Shown here in pieces: positions 43,128-53,047 of a stretch of DNA of 53,047 nucleotides (position 1 is its first letter; the number at the start of each line of letters is the position of its first letter). This DNA is from Pseudomonadota bacterium (GTDB taxonomy: Bacteria > Pseudomonadota > Gammaproteobacteria > Xanthomonadales > Xanthomonadaceae). Below the pieces are notes generated by a model. The model saw only the letters and a program-made list of their open reading frames with translations. It had not been told where the DNA came from and did no database searches. A program made the translations under genes and the position numbers. The DNA lies in the NCBI GenBank assembly GCA_023390905.1, contig JAEWBY010000082.1, positions 1-53,047 on the forward strand. Direction: 5' to 3'.

Positions 43128-44798
43128 TCAAAGAGCGGCGTTGTGCACTCCCGAGACCGCGCGTCCGGAAGGATCGGCCGCCGCAGCGAAGCTGGCATCC
43201 CATGCAATCGCGGCCGGTGACGAGCACGCGATCGACTTGCCGCCGGGAACCGTCTCCGCGCATGCCTGCCCCGGATAGAACTGCTCGAACAGGCTGCGGT
43301 AGTAATACGCCTCCTTGGTCTGCGGCGGATTGACCGGAAAGCGCTTGTCGGCGGCGGCCAGTTCGCGATCGCTGACCTGGGCTTCGGCATGCGCTTTCAG
43401 GCCGTCGATCCAGCCATAGCCGACGCCATCGCTGAACTGCTCTTTCTGCCGCCACAGGATGCTGTCCGGCAGATAGCCCTCGAATGCCTCGCGCAGCACG
43501 GCCTTTTCGATGCGGCCCTTGCCGGCCATCTTGTGTTGGGCGTCCATCCGCATGGCCACGTCGAGGAACTCGACATCAAGGAACGGCACGCGCGGCTCCA
43601 CGCCCCACGCCATCATCGACTTGTTGGCGCGCAGGCAATCGTAGTTGTGGAGGGCGTCGAGCTTGCGCACGAGTTCCTCGTGGAATTCGCGCGCGTTGGG
43701 CGCCTTGTGGAAATACAGGTAGCCACCGAAGATCTCGTCGGAGCCTTCGCCCGACAGGACCATCTTCACGCCCATCGCCTTGATGCGCCGCGCCAGCAGG
43801 AACATCGGCGTGGACGCGCGAATCGTGGTGACATCATAGGTCTCGATGTGGCGGATGACTTCCGGCAAGGCGTCCAGCCCTTCCTCGAAGGTGTACTCGA
43901 ACCCGTGATGCACGGTACCCAGCGATTTCGCGGCGATCTCGGCGGCGGCCAGATCCGGCGAGCCCTTCAGACCGATGGCGAAGGAATGCAGCCGCGGCCA
44001 CCACGCCTCGGAGCTGTCATCGTCCTCGACGCGCTTGCGCGCGAAACGCGCGGCCACCGCCGCCACGAGCGAGGAATCCAGTCCACCGGACAACAGCACG
44101 CCATAGGGCACGTCGGTCATGAGTTGCCGATGCACGGCGCGCTCGAAGGCCTCGCGCAGTTCCTGCTTCGAGACCTCCACGCCCTGCACGGCTTCGTACG
44201 CGCGCCACGGCTTGCGGTAGTACTGCACCAGTCCTTCCTGGCTGTCGTAATAATGGCCCGGCGGAAACTGCGCGACATCGGCGCAGATGCTTGCCAGCGC
44301 CTTCATTTCCGACGCCACGCACAGGCGGCCTTCGCGATCATGGCCCCAGTACAGCGGACATACGCCAATCGGATCGCGTGCGATCAGCACCCGCTGCTCC
44401 GCCGCATCCCACAGCGCGAACGCGAAGATGCCGTTGAGGCGGTTGAGGAAGGAGCCCGGCGCGTCCTGCAGATACAGCGCATTGATCACTTCGCAGTCCG
44501 AGCCGGTCTGGAATGCATACGGCGTGGCGAGTGCTTTCTTCAGTTCACGGTGGTTGTAGATCTCCCCATTGACCGCCAGCGCCAGACGGCCATCATCCGA
44601 GCGCAGCGGCTGCGATCCGCCTGCCGGGTCGACGATGGCGAGGCGTTCGTGGACCAGGATCGCGCCTTCATCTAGGAACACGCCGCTCCAGTCCGGGCCG
44701 CGGTGGCGCTGTCGCTGCGACAGTTCCAGCGCCTGCCGTCGCAGCGTGGTCTTATCGTCGCCGGCCTGCAGGCCGAAGATGCCGAAGATGGAACACAT
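43128..44798 (-). CDS. asnB: Glutamine-dependent asparagine synthetase B
   Basis: 556 aa from ATG 44798, which has AGGAG; after Met removal the glutaminase nucleophile C2 (MCSIFGIFG) is exposed. The Ntn glutaminase domain has HRGPDWSG, VNGEIYNHREL and GSDCEV. The synthetase domain has the PP-loop SGGLDSS, and LSGEGSDEIFGGY. It makes Asn from Asp, Gln and ATP. It is preceded by a 31-codon Asn-rich leader ORF and an attenuator-like terminator (44831-44861), which would control it by asparagine supply. Next after dapE in the same direction, across a 260-bp leader. Confidence 0.95.
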   Translation of the reverse strand: MCSIFGIFGLQAGDDKTTLRRQALELSQRQRHRGPDWSGVFLDEGAILVHERLAIVDPAGGSQPLRSDDGRLALAVNGEIYNHRELKKALATPYAFQTGSDCEVINALYLQDAPGSFLNRLNGIFAFALWDAAEQRVLIARDPIGVCPLYWGHDREGRLCVASEMKALASICADVAQFPPGHYYDSQEGLVQYYRKPWRAYEAVQGVEVSKQELREAFERAVHRQLMTDVPYGVLLSGGLDSSLVAAVAARFARKRVEDDDSSEAWWPRLHSFAIGLKGSPDLAAAEIAAKSLGTVHHGFEYTFEEGLDALPEVIRHIETYDVTTIRASTPMFLLARRIKAMGVKMVLSGEGSDEIFGGYLYFHKAPNAREFHEELVRKLDALHNYDCLRANKSMMAWGVEPRVPFLDVEFLDVAMRMDAQHKMAGKGRIEKAVLREAFEGYLPDSILWRQKEQFSDGVGYGWIDGLKAHAEAQVSDRELAAADKRFPVNPPQTKEAYYYRSLFEQFYPGQACAETVPGGKSIACSSPAAIAWDASFAAAADPSGRAVSGVHNAAL

Positions 44799-44830
44799 GG
44801 GAAACTCCTGTGGGGATATGGAACGGAAAT

Positions 44831-44861
44831 AAAAAAACCCGCACATTGCGATGCGGGTTTT
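44831..44861 (-). terminator. Attenuator-type terminator in the asnB leader
   Basis: Minus strand AAAACCCGCA-TCGCAATG-TGCGGGTTTTTTT: a GC-rich stem, 8-nt loop and a seven-T tract, 32 bp before the asnB ATG and between the Asn leader ORF and asnB. A terminator directly upstream of a gene that must be transcribed implies conditional read-through. Confidence 0.88.
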
Positions 44862-44886
44862 GCTGTGTCCGGCTGGTGTTGCTTGC

Positions 44887-44982
44887 CTAGTCGCAGACCC
44901 GCGGCGTCCACGCACGATTATTCGCACGCGCATGGTTGCGGCGGTTCGAATTGTTCGCGGCGAAGGTGGGCTGGCGATGCAT
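44887..44982 (-). CDS. Asn-rich leader peptide of asnB
   Basis: A 31-codon ORF (ATG 44982, TAG 44889-44887). Its centre reads AANNSNRRNHARANN: six Asn codons at positions 10, 11, 13, 16, 21 and 22. GCGGGT at 44902-44897, about 15 nt past the last Asn codon, is complementary to the terminator arm ACCCGC and can act as an antiterminator. A ribosome stalled at the Asn codons would leave GCGGGT free; one reaching the stop would cover it and allow termination. A TTGCCA-18-TAGTTT promoter ends 7 nt before the ATG, so the message may be nearly leaderless. I know of no described asparagine leader peptide of this kind. Confidence 0.75.
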   Translation of the reverse strand: MHRQPTFAANNSNRRNHARANNRAWTPRVCD

Positions 44983-44989
44983 GGTCAGC

Positions 44990-45019
44990 AAACTAACCCG
45001 CCAGAATGGGGGCTGGCAA
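44990..45019 (-). promoter_or_regulatory. Promoter of the asn leader-asnB transcript
   Basis: Minus strand TTGCCA, 18-bp spacer, TAGTTT; the -10 ends 7 nt before the leader ATG at 44982. Expected start is within 1-2 nt of the ATG. Confidence 0.5.
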
Positions 45020-45058
45020 GCGGTTTCTGCGGCGTCGCGACGGTTTCAGCTGCAACCG

Positions 45059-46192
45059 TCAAGCGGGCAGCAGCAGGCGTTCCATCAGGCGTTGATAGAG
45101 CGCGGGCAGCGACTGGAGCTCGGCCACGCTGATGTTTTCATCCACCTTGTGGATGCTCGCGTTCACCGGCCCGATCTCGATGCACTCGGCGCCCAGCGGT
45201 GCGATGAAGCGCGCATCGGAGGTGCCGCCCGCCGTGCTTTCTTCCGGCGCCGCGCCCGCGAATTCGGTCAGCACCTGGCGCGCCGTCGCGCGCAGATGGC
45301 CTTCCGGCGTATAGAACGGTTCGCCGCCGCGCAGCCACTGGACACTGTAATCGAGCCCGTGCCTGCGCAGGATCCCTTCGATCTCCTCCTCCAGCGCAGC
45401 AGCCGTCCAGGTCGGATTGAAGCGCAGGTTGAAGACCAGCTTCATCTCGCCGGGAATGACGTTGCTCGCGCCGGTGCCGGCCTGGATGTTCGACATCTGC
45501 AGGCTGGTTGGCGGAAAGGTTTCGAATCCCTCGTCCCAGACGCGCGCGGCCAGTTCGGCCAGCGCCGGCAGCGCCTTGTGGATCGGATTGAGCGCCTTGT
45601 GCGGATAGGCCACGTGCCCCTGGATGCCGCGCACGCTGAGCGTGCCGGTGAGCGTGCCGCGCCGGCCCACGCGCAGCAGATCACCGAGCCGCTCCTTTGA
45701 AGAAGGCTCGCCGGTGATGCACCAGTCGATGCGCTGGCCGCGCTCGCGGAACACGCTCGCCACGCGCTTGACGCCGTCATGCGCGTCGCCTTCCTCGTCG
45801 GACGTCACCAGCAGGGCGACGGTGCCCGGATGATCCGGATGCGCATCGACGAAACGTTCCAGCGCGATCGTGCATGCAGCCACGCCGCACTTCATGTCCG
45901 ATGCACCGCGGCCATACAGCACCCCATCGCGAATGGTCGGAATGAAGGGATCGCTGGTCCATTGCGAGAGCGGCCCGGGTGGCACCACGTCGGTATGACC
46001 GAGCAGGACCAGCACCGGCGCGCCACTGCCATGCGTGGCCCAGAGATTGTCGGTGTCGCCGAAACGCATGGATTCGCAGGTGAACCCCGCGGCAGTCAGT
46101 CGCGTTGCCAGCACCTGCTGGCAGCCGGCGTCATCGGGCGTGACCGAATGCCGGCGGATCAGTTCACTGGACAGCTCGACGACATCGCTCAC
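45059..46192 (-). CDS. dapE: Succinyl-diaminopimelate desuccinylase
   Basis: Zinc enzyme of lysine and meso-DAP synthesis. 377 aa. Metal ligands and catalytic residues lie at H66 and D68 (LLGHTDVVPPG), D99 (GRGASDMKCG), E133/E134 (TSDEEGDA), E162 (GEPSS) and H348 (SIHKVDE). ATG overlaps the ArsC-like gene by four bases. dapD, three genes away upstream in the same direction, makes the substrate of the same pathway. Confidence 0.96.
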   Translation of the reverse strand: MSDVVELSSELIRRHSVTPDDAGCQQVLATRLTAAGFTCESMRFGDTDNLWATHGSGAPVLVLLGHTDVVPPGPLSQWTSDPFIPTIRDGVLYGRGASDMKCGVAACTIALERFVDAHPDHPGTVALLVTSDEEGDAHDGVKRVASVFRERGQRIDWCITGEPSSKERLGDLLRVGRRGTLTGTLSVRGIQGHVAYPHKALNPIHKALPALAELAARVWDEGFETFPPTSLQMSNIQAGTGASNVIPGEMKLVFNLRFNPTWTAAALEEEIEGILRRHGLDYSVQWLRGGEPFYTPEGHLRATARQVLTEFAGAAPEESTAGGTSDARFIAPLGAECIEIGPVNASIHKVDENISVAELQSLPALYQRLMERLLLPA

Positions 46193-46551
46193 TTGCCGGC
46201 TCCGAACAATTTCTTGAAGCCATTGTCACTGAAGCCCTGTGAAAACCGGTCGTCGGCGGTGATCACCAGCGGACGCCGGATCAGCTGCGGGTACTCGCGC
46301 AGCAACAGCTTCCATTCCGCGTCCGAGCCCGGCGCGCGGCGGTTCTCCGGAAGCTGGCGCCAGGTGGTGGATGACTTGTTGATCAGCGCGTCCCAACCGC
46401 CGGCGCGCTGCGCCCATGCCGCCAGGGTCTGCGGCGTCTGCGGTTGATCGCGATAGTCGATGAACGTGTGCGCGACGCCGAAGCGCTCAAGCCACTTGAT
46501 GGCTTTCCTGCAGGTGTCGCAGTTCTTCAGGCCATGGAGCGTGGTGGTCAT
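46189..46551 (-). CDS. ArsC/Spx-family reductase-like protein (YffB type)
   Basis: 120 aa. LHGLKNCDTCRKAIKWLE has a C-x-x-C; the family member YffB/Spx carries the same kind of thioredoxin-fold active site. FNKSSTTWRQLPE-like NKSSTTWRQL and RRPLVI are conserved. It lacks the Arg triad and context of a true arsenate reductase, and the genes on either side (dapD, dapE) are lysine/DAP enzymes, as in many gammaproteobacteria. The physiological role is unknown. Confidence 0.85.
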   Translation of the reverse strand: MTTTLHGLKNCDTCRKAIKWLERFGVAHTFIDYRDQPQTPQTLAAWAQRAGGWDALINKSSTTWRQLPENRRAPGSDAEWKLLLREYPQLIRRPLVITADDRFSQGFSDNGFKKLFGAGK

Positions 46552-46556
46552 GCGCG

Positions 46557-47411
<855 letters not shown>

Positions 47412-47441
47412 CAATCCGTTCCTTTGCTGTTCTTCTGTCTG

Positions 47442-50081
47442 TCAGGCGTGGCTTTCGAGCCCGGCGCGAATGGCGTCGCGCAGGGCGTCCTGTTGTGCTT
47501 CACCGGCCAGCGGCATGTCGCGCTCGTCGGTGATCTGGAAAATATCCTCGGCGCGCTCTCCGAACGTGGCGATGCGTGCGTCATGCACGCGCAGGCGCTG
47601 GGCGCGCAGCACCTGTGCCACATCCGAGAGCAGGCCCGGGCGATCCGGCGCGACCAGACTGATCACCGTGCGGCGGCCATCGGGCGTGCGGCCGAACTCG
47701 ATGCGTGGCGCGAACCGGAAGTGCCGCAGTTGGCGCGGAAGCGCGCGACGCGAGGTTCGCACCCTGTCGAGGGCGCCGGCCAGAGCGTTCTGCAGCGTGC
47801 GTTCGACATCGGCCGGATCGCGCGTGGCGTAGGTGTCCGCGGGGATCACCTCGAAGGTATCGAACACGGTTCCGTTCGGGCCCACGAGCAGGCGCGCCTG
47901 ATGGATCGCATAGCCCATGCGGTCGAGCGTGGCGAGGATGGCCGCGAACAATCCATCGCGATCAGGCGAATGGACGAAGACTTCCATCGCGTTGGCATCC
48001 TCGGAAATCAGGCGCGCGCGCACCCGCGTTTCACCGGGGGCAAGCCCACGAATGGCTTCGGCCTGCCACGCCAGTTGCTCGGGGCGGAATCGCAGGAAGC
48101 TCTCTTCCGGCATCAGCGCGAACAGGGCATCGGCGGTCGCATCATCGATCGCATGCAGCTTGAGCAGCACGCGCACCGAATCGCGCGCCTCGGACAGGCG
48201 TGCATCGACCGCGATCGGATTCTCCAGCCCCTCGCGCAGGACGCGGCGCGCGGCGAAATACAGATCCGCCAGCAGCCGGTCCTTCCATGCATTCCACAGC
48301 TTGGGACTGGTGCCGGCGATGTCGGCACAGGTCAGCAGATAGAGATAGTCCAGGCGTTCGCGATCCCCGACCAGCGTGGCGAATCGGTGGATGACTTCGG
48401 GATCGGCGATGTCCTGCTTCTGCGCGGTGACCGACATGCGCAGGTGCTGTTCGACCAGCCATGCCACCAGATCGTTGTCGGCCGCGCTCAGCCCGTGCGC
48501 GTCGCAGAATTCGCGCGCGTCGACCGCGCCCAGTTCGGAGTGATCGCCACCACGGCCCTTGGCGATGTCATGGAACAGGCCGGCCAGCAGCAGCAGTTCC
48601 GGCTTGCGCAGGCGCGGCCAGACTTCGTGCGTGATGGAGAAACGCTCATCGGCGCGTCCGGCCGCGAAGGTGGCGATGTTCTTCAGCACCATCAGCGTGT
48701 GCTGATCCACCGTATAGACGTGGAAGAGATCGAACTGCATGCGCCCGGACACGCGCGCGAACGCAGGCAACCACTGCCCGAGCACGCCCAGGCGCGCCAT
48801 GCGCGTGAGGGTTTCGACCGCGCGCGGACCGCGCAGCAGGGCCATGAACGCGGCGCGCTGTTCGGCATCGGCGTCCGTATACGGCTTGAGCCGCGGCAAC
48901 GCTTCGGCCAGCGCGCGCGCGGTCAGCGAATGCAGGCCGCGCACCTGCGGTTGCGCCGCCCACATCGCGAACAGCGCGAACACCTGCGAGACATCGTTCC
49001 GCGGCCAGGCCGGATCGCGCGCGGCCAGATAGCCCCGACGCAGTGCGAATCGATCGTCCAGGGGTTCGGGCAGCGCTTCGCCGTCGAACTGTTCCTCGAA
49101 GCGCTGCAACAGGCGATCACCGATGCGGCGCACGATCGCCGCGCTGCGGTAGAACCCCTGCATCATCTTCTCGACGCCGAGATTCTCCGCGTCATCGGAA
49201 AATCCCAGACGCTGCGCCAGCGATTTCTGGTAATCGAAACGCAGGCGTTCCTCGGCGCGTCCCGCCACCAGGTGCAGGCCATAGCGCAACCGCCCCAGCG
49301 CGCGCCGCTCGCGCGCGAGCGCGGCCGCCTCGTCGGGGCCCAGGTGTCCCATGCCCACCAGCGGTTCCAGATCACGCACGCCGAAGGTGCGCAGCGCCAT
49401 CCACCCGAGCGTGTGCAGATCCCGCAGGCCGCCCGGACCTTCCTTGATGTTGGGTTCCAGATTCTCGGAGGTATCGCCGAAACGCGCATGGCGCACGCGC
49501 ATCTCTTCGCGCTTGGCGTCGAAGAAATCGCGCGCCGGCCATACGCGCGCGGCGGACACCGCATCCATCAGGCGGGCTTCATCGAGCGGTTCGGCGATCA
49601 GCGGGCGTGCCTCGATCAACGCGGTGAGCACGGTCTGATCGGCCGCGGCGGCCGTGCATTGGGCGGCCGAGCGCACGGCGTGGCTGATCGGCAGGCCCGC
49701 GTCCCACAGCAGCGCGAAAAAGCGCGCCAGTGCCTCGTGGAAGCGTTCCTGCTGCGCGGCTTCGGCCAGCACCAGCAGGTCCACGTCCGACTGCGGGAAC
49801 AGTTCGCCACGGCCGTATCCGCCCACCGCGAACACCGCCATCAGGCTGTCATCGGGGAGGCACCGCTTCCATCCATCCCGAATGACGTGATCGACCGCGC
49901 GCGCGCGCAATGCCAGCACGCGATCCATGCCATCGCCGTGATCGAAGCGTTTTTCCAGGCGTGCGTCGTTGTGCAGCAGGCCGGCGCGCGCGGCTGCCGA
50001 CCAGGCAGGATCAGCGTCCGCGTCCGGGCCGATGTCCGTCAGCCGCGTCGCAGAATCGTTCGCGGCCGGCAGCGTGCTCAC
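47442..50081 (-). CDS. glnD: PII uridylyltransferase / uridylyl-removing enzyme
   Basis: Senses glutamine and modifies PII proteins. 879 aa from GTG 50081, which overlaps the map stop as GTGA. The nucleotidyltransferase site GGYGRGELFPQSDVD is at 87-101, the HD domain at HDIAKGRGGDHSE, and two C-terminal ACT domains are visible (VFVHSPDRDGLFAAIL, VISLVAPDRPGLLSDVAQVL). First gene after map in the cluster leading to dapD-dapE-asnB, which groups nitrogen sensing with amino-acid synthesis. Confidence 0.96.
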   Translation of the reverse strand: MSTLPAANDSATRLTDIGPDADADPAWSAAARAGLLHNDARLEKRFDHGDGMDRVLALRARAVDHVIRDGWKRCLPDDSLMAVFAVGGYGRGELFPQSDVDLLVLAEAAQQERFHEALARFFALLWDAGLPISHAVRSAAQCTAAAADQTVLTALIEARPLIAEPLDEARLMDAVSAARVWPARDFFDAKREEMRVRHARFGDTSENLEPNIKEGPGGLRDLHTLGWMALRTFGVRDLEPLVGMGHLGPDEAAALARERRALGRLRYGLHLVAGRAEERLRFDYQKSLAQRLGFSDDAENLGVEKMMQGFYRSAAIVRRIGDRLLQRFEEQFDGEALPEPLDDRFALRRGYLAARDPAWPRNDVSQVFALFAMWAAQPQVRGLHSLTARALAEALPRLKPYTDADAEQRAAFMALLRGPRAVETLTRMARLGVLGQWLPAFARVSGRMQFDLFHVYTVDQHTLMVLKNIATFAAGRADERFSITHEVWPRLRKPELLLLAGLFHDIAKGRGGDHSELGAVDAREFCDAHGLSAADNDLVAWLVEQHLRMSVTAQKQDIADPEVIHRFATLVGDRERLDYLYLLTCADIAGTSPKLWNAWKDRLLADLYFAARRVLREGLENPIAVDARLSEARDSVRVLLKLHAIDDATADALFALMPEESFLRFRPEQLAWQAEAIRGLAPGETRVRARLISEDANAMEVFVHSPDRDGLFAAILATLDRMGYAIHQARLLVGPNGTVFDTFEVIPADTYATRDPADVERTLQNALAGALDRVRTSRRALPRQLRHFRFAPRIEFGRTPDGRRTVISLVAPDRPGLLSDVAQVLRAQRLRVHDARIATFGERAEDIFQITDERDMPLAGEAQQDALRDAIRAGLESHA

Positions 50082-50872
50082 AGGTCGTTGTCGTCGCCGG
50101 GCAGGCGGGTCAGGATCTCGACGCCGTCCTCGGTCACCGCGACGGTGTGCTCCCACTGCGCCGACAGCTTGCGGTCCTTGGTGACCACGGTCCAGCCGTC
50201 CGGCAACACCTTCGAGAAGCGGCTGCCTTCGTTGATCATCGGTTCGATGGTGAAGGTCATGCCGGGCTTGAGCACCACGCCGTCACCCGGCCGTCCGTAA
50301 TGCAGCACCTGCGGCTCGTCGTGGTAGACCTTGCCGATGCCGTGGCCGCAGTACTCGCGCACCACGCTGAACCGTTCGGCTTCGGCGTACTGCTGGATCG
50401 CATGGCCCACGTCACCGAGCGTCGCGCCCGGGCGCACCGCCCGGATGCCGCGGAACATAGCCTCGCGGGTGGTTTCGACCAGGCGCCGCGCCATCACCGA
50501 AGGCGTGCCGACGTAGTACATGCGGCTGGTGTCGCCGTGCCAGCCATCCTTGATGACGGTGACGTCGATGTTGAGGATGTCACCTTCCTTCAGGACCTTG
50601 CCCTCGCTCGGCATGCCGTGGCAAATCACGTTGTTGACCGACGTGCAGACCGTGGAGGGGAAGGGGATGCGGCCGTGTCCGCCGCCATAACCGATGTTGG
50701 CCGGGATCGCCTTCTGCACGTTGACGATGTGATCGTGGCAGATGCGGTCGAGTTCGGCGGTGGTCACGCCGGGTTTCACGTGCGGGGCGACGATCTGCAG
50801 CACTTCGGCGGCCAGACGGCCGGCGATGCGCATCTGCGCGAGGTCTTCGGGGGTCTTGAGAGTGATGGCCAT
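50078..50872 (-). CDS. map: Methionine aminopeptidase
   Basis: 264 aa from ATG 50872 (MAITLKTPEDLAQMR). Metal ligands lie in DVTVIKDGWHGDTSRMYY, EYCGHGIGKVYHDEP and FTIEPMINEGS. It removes N-terminal Met from nascent proteins. The stop overlaps glnD. It diverges from rpsB across ~300 bp, a common bacterial arrangement. Confidence 0.97.
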   Translation of the reverse strand: MAITLKTPEDLAQMRIAGRLAAEVLQIVAPHVKPGVTTAELDRICHDHIVNVQKAIPANIGYGGGHGRIPFPSTVCTSVNNVICHGMPSEGKVLKEGDILNIDVTVIKDGWHGDTSRMYYVGTPSVMARRLVETTREAMFRGIRAVRPGATLGDVGHAIQQYAEAERFSVVREYCGHGIGKVYHDEPQVLHYGRPGDGVVLKPGMTFTIEPMINEGSRFSKVLPDGWTVVTKDRKLSAQWEHTVAVTEDGVEILTRLPGDDNDL

Positions 50873-51175
50873 CGGGCGATTATCGCCGATTTCGCCCGTG
50901 GATGAGCGCAATCACCGGCGCAGGTTGCCCGCAACTCATTGTTCCCGCTATACTTCCGCGGCTGGATCGGCCCTGCCCTTCCGCCGCCCACGTCGGGCGA
51001 CATCGACGAATCCACACCTGCCGCCCACTTTCGTGCCGGGGTGCCCGGGAATCCTGCGTGATTCCGGGTTCGGACACGAATGCGGCAGGGAGGCCCAACC
51101 CCGGAACCTCGCCCTCGCGGGCAAGCCGCCCCATTCCTTTCCGGCGGCCGGTTCCACGTTCAGGAGTTCCAAGCA
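50873..51175 (+). promoter_or_regulatory. map-rpsB intergenic region with rpsB promoter and long leader
   Basis: TTGCCC (50925-50930), 18-bp spacer, TATACT (50949-50954) form a good promoter on the plus strand. The transcript would carry a ~215-nt leader with GC-rich hairpins, including CCCGGGAATC...GATTCCGGG near 51046-51070. Long rpsB leaders that bind S2 are known in Gammaproteobacteria; whether this one does is not shown. Confidence 0.6.
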
Positions 51176-52003
51176 ATGCCCCAAGTCACCATGCGCCAGA
51201 TGCTGGAAGCCGGCGTCCATTTCGGCCACCAGACCCGCTACTGGAATCCCAAGATGGCTCCGTACATCTTCGGCGCCCGCGGCAAGATCCACATCATCAA
51301 CCTCGAGAAGACCGTTCCGCTGTTCAACGACGCGATGAACTTCCTCTCGGGCGTGGCGCAGAAGCGCGGCACCGTGCTGTTCATCGGCACCAAGCGCAGC
51401 GCGCGCGAAGCCATCAAGGAAGAAGCCGAGCGTTGCGGCATGCCGTACATGACCCAGCGCTGGCTGGGCGGCACGCTCACCAACTTCCGCACGGTCAAGG
51501 GCTCGGTGTCGCGGCTGAAGACGCTGGAAGCCGGCGAGACCGACGGCAGCTTCGAGAAGCTGGTCAAGCACGAAGTGCTGGGCCTGCGCCGCGAGCGCGA
51601 GAAGCTGGAAGCCTCGCTGGGCGGCATCAAGGAGATGAACCGCCTGCCCGACGCCCTGTTCGTGATCGACATCGGTCATGAAGACATCGCCATCAAGGAA
51701 GCCAAGAAGCTCGGCATCCCGGTGATCGCCGTGGTCGACACCAACTACGACCCGGCCCTGGTCGACTACCCGATCCCGGGCAACGACGACGCCATCCGCG
51801 CCGTGCAGCTCTACGCCCGCGCCGCCGCCGACGCCGTGCTCGAGGGCAAGGCCGCCGCGCCGAGCGCCGCGACCGTGCGCGAGGAGGAGTTCTCCGAGGC
51901 CGCCGAAGGCGACAAGCCGCGCCGCGCCCCGGCCCGCAAGAAGGCCGAGGCCGCCGAGGCCAAGCCCGAAGCGACCCAGGACGAGGCCCCGGCCGCCGAA
52001 TAA
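51176..52003 (+). CDS. rpsB: 30S ribosomal protein S2
   Basis: 275 aa from ATG 51176 with CAGGAG 10 bp upstream. MRQMLEAGVHFGHQTRYWNPKM and IGTKRSAREAI are invariant family motifs, and QRWLGGTLTNFRT is diagnostic. A ~35-residue Ala/Glu/Lys-rich tail (beginning EEEFSEAAEGDKPRR) extends beyond E. coli S2, as in many xanthomonads. Followed by tsf 86 bp later. Confidence 0.98.
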   Translation: MPQVTMRQMLEAGVHFGHQTRYWNPKMAPYIFGARGKIHIINLEKTVPLFNDAMNFLSGVAQKRGTVLFIGTKRSAREAIKEEAERCGMPYMTQRWLGGTLTNFRTVKGSVSRLKTLEAGETDGSFEKLVKHEVLGLRREREKLEASLGGIKEMNRLPDALFVIDIGHEDIAIKEAKKLGIPVIAVVDTNYDPALVDYPIPGNDDAIRAVQLYARAAADAVLEGKAAAPSAATVREEEFSEAAEGDKPRRAPARKKAEAAEAKPEATQDEAPAAE

Positions 52004-52089
52004 GGCGCCCGGCTTCGCACGCCTGACACGCGGCCGCGCCCCCATGCGCGGCCGCGAACTTTGAACACCCACAGATCCCGAGGTCCCCA

Positions 52090-52959
<870 letters not shown>

Positions 52960-52967
52960 TTCCCTGC

Positions 52968-52990
52968 CCTTCCCCGCAGCGCGGGGAAGG
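52968..52990 (+). terminator. Hairpin after tsf without a T tract
   Basis: CCTTCCCCGC-AGC-GCGGGGAAGG, a perfect 10-bp stem 9 bp past the tsf stop. With no T run it may be a stability or attenuation element before the next gene (probably pyrH, outside the window). Confidence 0.55.
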
Positions 52991-53047
52991 TGCCTGAAGG
53001 GCCGATGGGGGCAACCCCGCGAAAAACTCGAAGGGCCGCGGCTCAAA

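Noticed and set aside
46189..46551. True arsenate reductase ArsC
   Set aside because: The context is dapD-dapE and no ars genes are present; the family resemblance is to YffB.

Overview
The window is a high-GC chromosomal segment of a gammaproteobacterium, most likely Xanthomonadaceae (Lysobacteraceae). The evidence is the order murJ-ribF-ileS-lspA-ispH beside rpsT and rplU-rpmA-obgE, a DUF1289-Nudix fusion, a map-glnD-dapD-arsC-dapE-asnB cluster diverging from rpsB-tsf, and several intergenic 7-bp (GGGATTC-like) inverted arrays. The genus cannot be settled by reading alone.

Region by region. 1-2400 is accessory: an IS3-type transposase tail, a low-GC lipoprotein gene broken at a C7 tract, 22-bp-spaced TGTCCAG repeats, an unknown 328-aa gene between two diverged copies of a ~220-bp terminator-bearing repeat, and the 5' half of a threonine tRNA. 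2427-12105 is housekeeping (ispH, lspA, ileS, ribF, murJ; rpsT; obgE, rpmA, rplU). 12349-23226 carries uvrA and a thioesterase, a PCuAC copper chaperone, two crotonase-fold enzymes, a YciI protein, a PstS-OmpA fusion, a sulfurtransferase, a DUF1289-Nudix protein, an FKBP-like protein and nth. 23241-31136 is a phosphate-starvation locus: OprO/P porin, two PstS proteins (soluble and lipoprotein), PstC, PstA, PstB and PhoU, with PhoB-box-like 11-bp repeats before the porin and both pstS genes. 31252-33277 is a three-gene peptide-modification cluster: a secreted EF-hand precursor with four EGKCG motifs, a DUF692 (MNIO) enzyme and a DUF2063 partner, of the HvfABC/bufferin type. 33361-42500 holds rnt, a P1 peptidase, rlmB, rnr, tRNA-Leu(CAG), a small secreted protein, parC and tpm. 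42519-50872 holds bfr, asnB, dapE, an ArsC-like protein, dapD, glnD and map; 51176-52959 is rpsB-tsf.

Two items stand out. First, asnB is preceded by an unannotated 31-codon leader ORF with six Asn codons, followed 26 nt later by an intrinsic terminator and containing a GCGGGT that can pair with the terminator arm: the layout of a classical ribosome-mediated attenuator for asparagine. Second, the MNIO cluster has an unusual precursor combining two canonical EF-hands with EGKCG modification motifs, and a strong GNRA hairpin between precursor and enzyme genes. Other notable points are a bacterioferritin whose haem-ligand Met52 is Thr, with a Fur-geometry 9-1-9 palindrome upstream; a perfect 10-2-10 palindrome abutting the putative parC -10; and a recurrent family of inverted heptad arrays in intergenic and intra-operon gaps.
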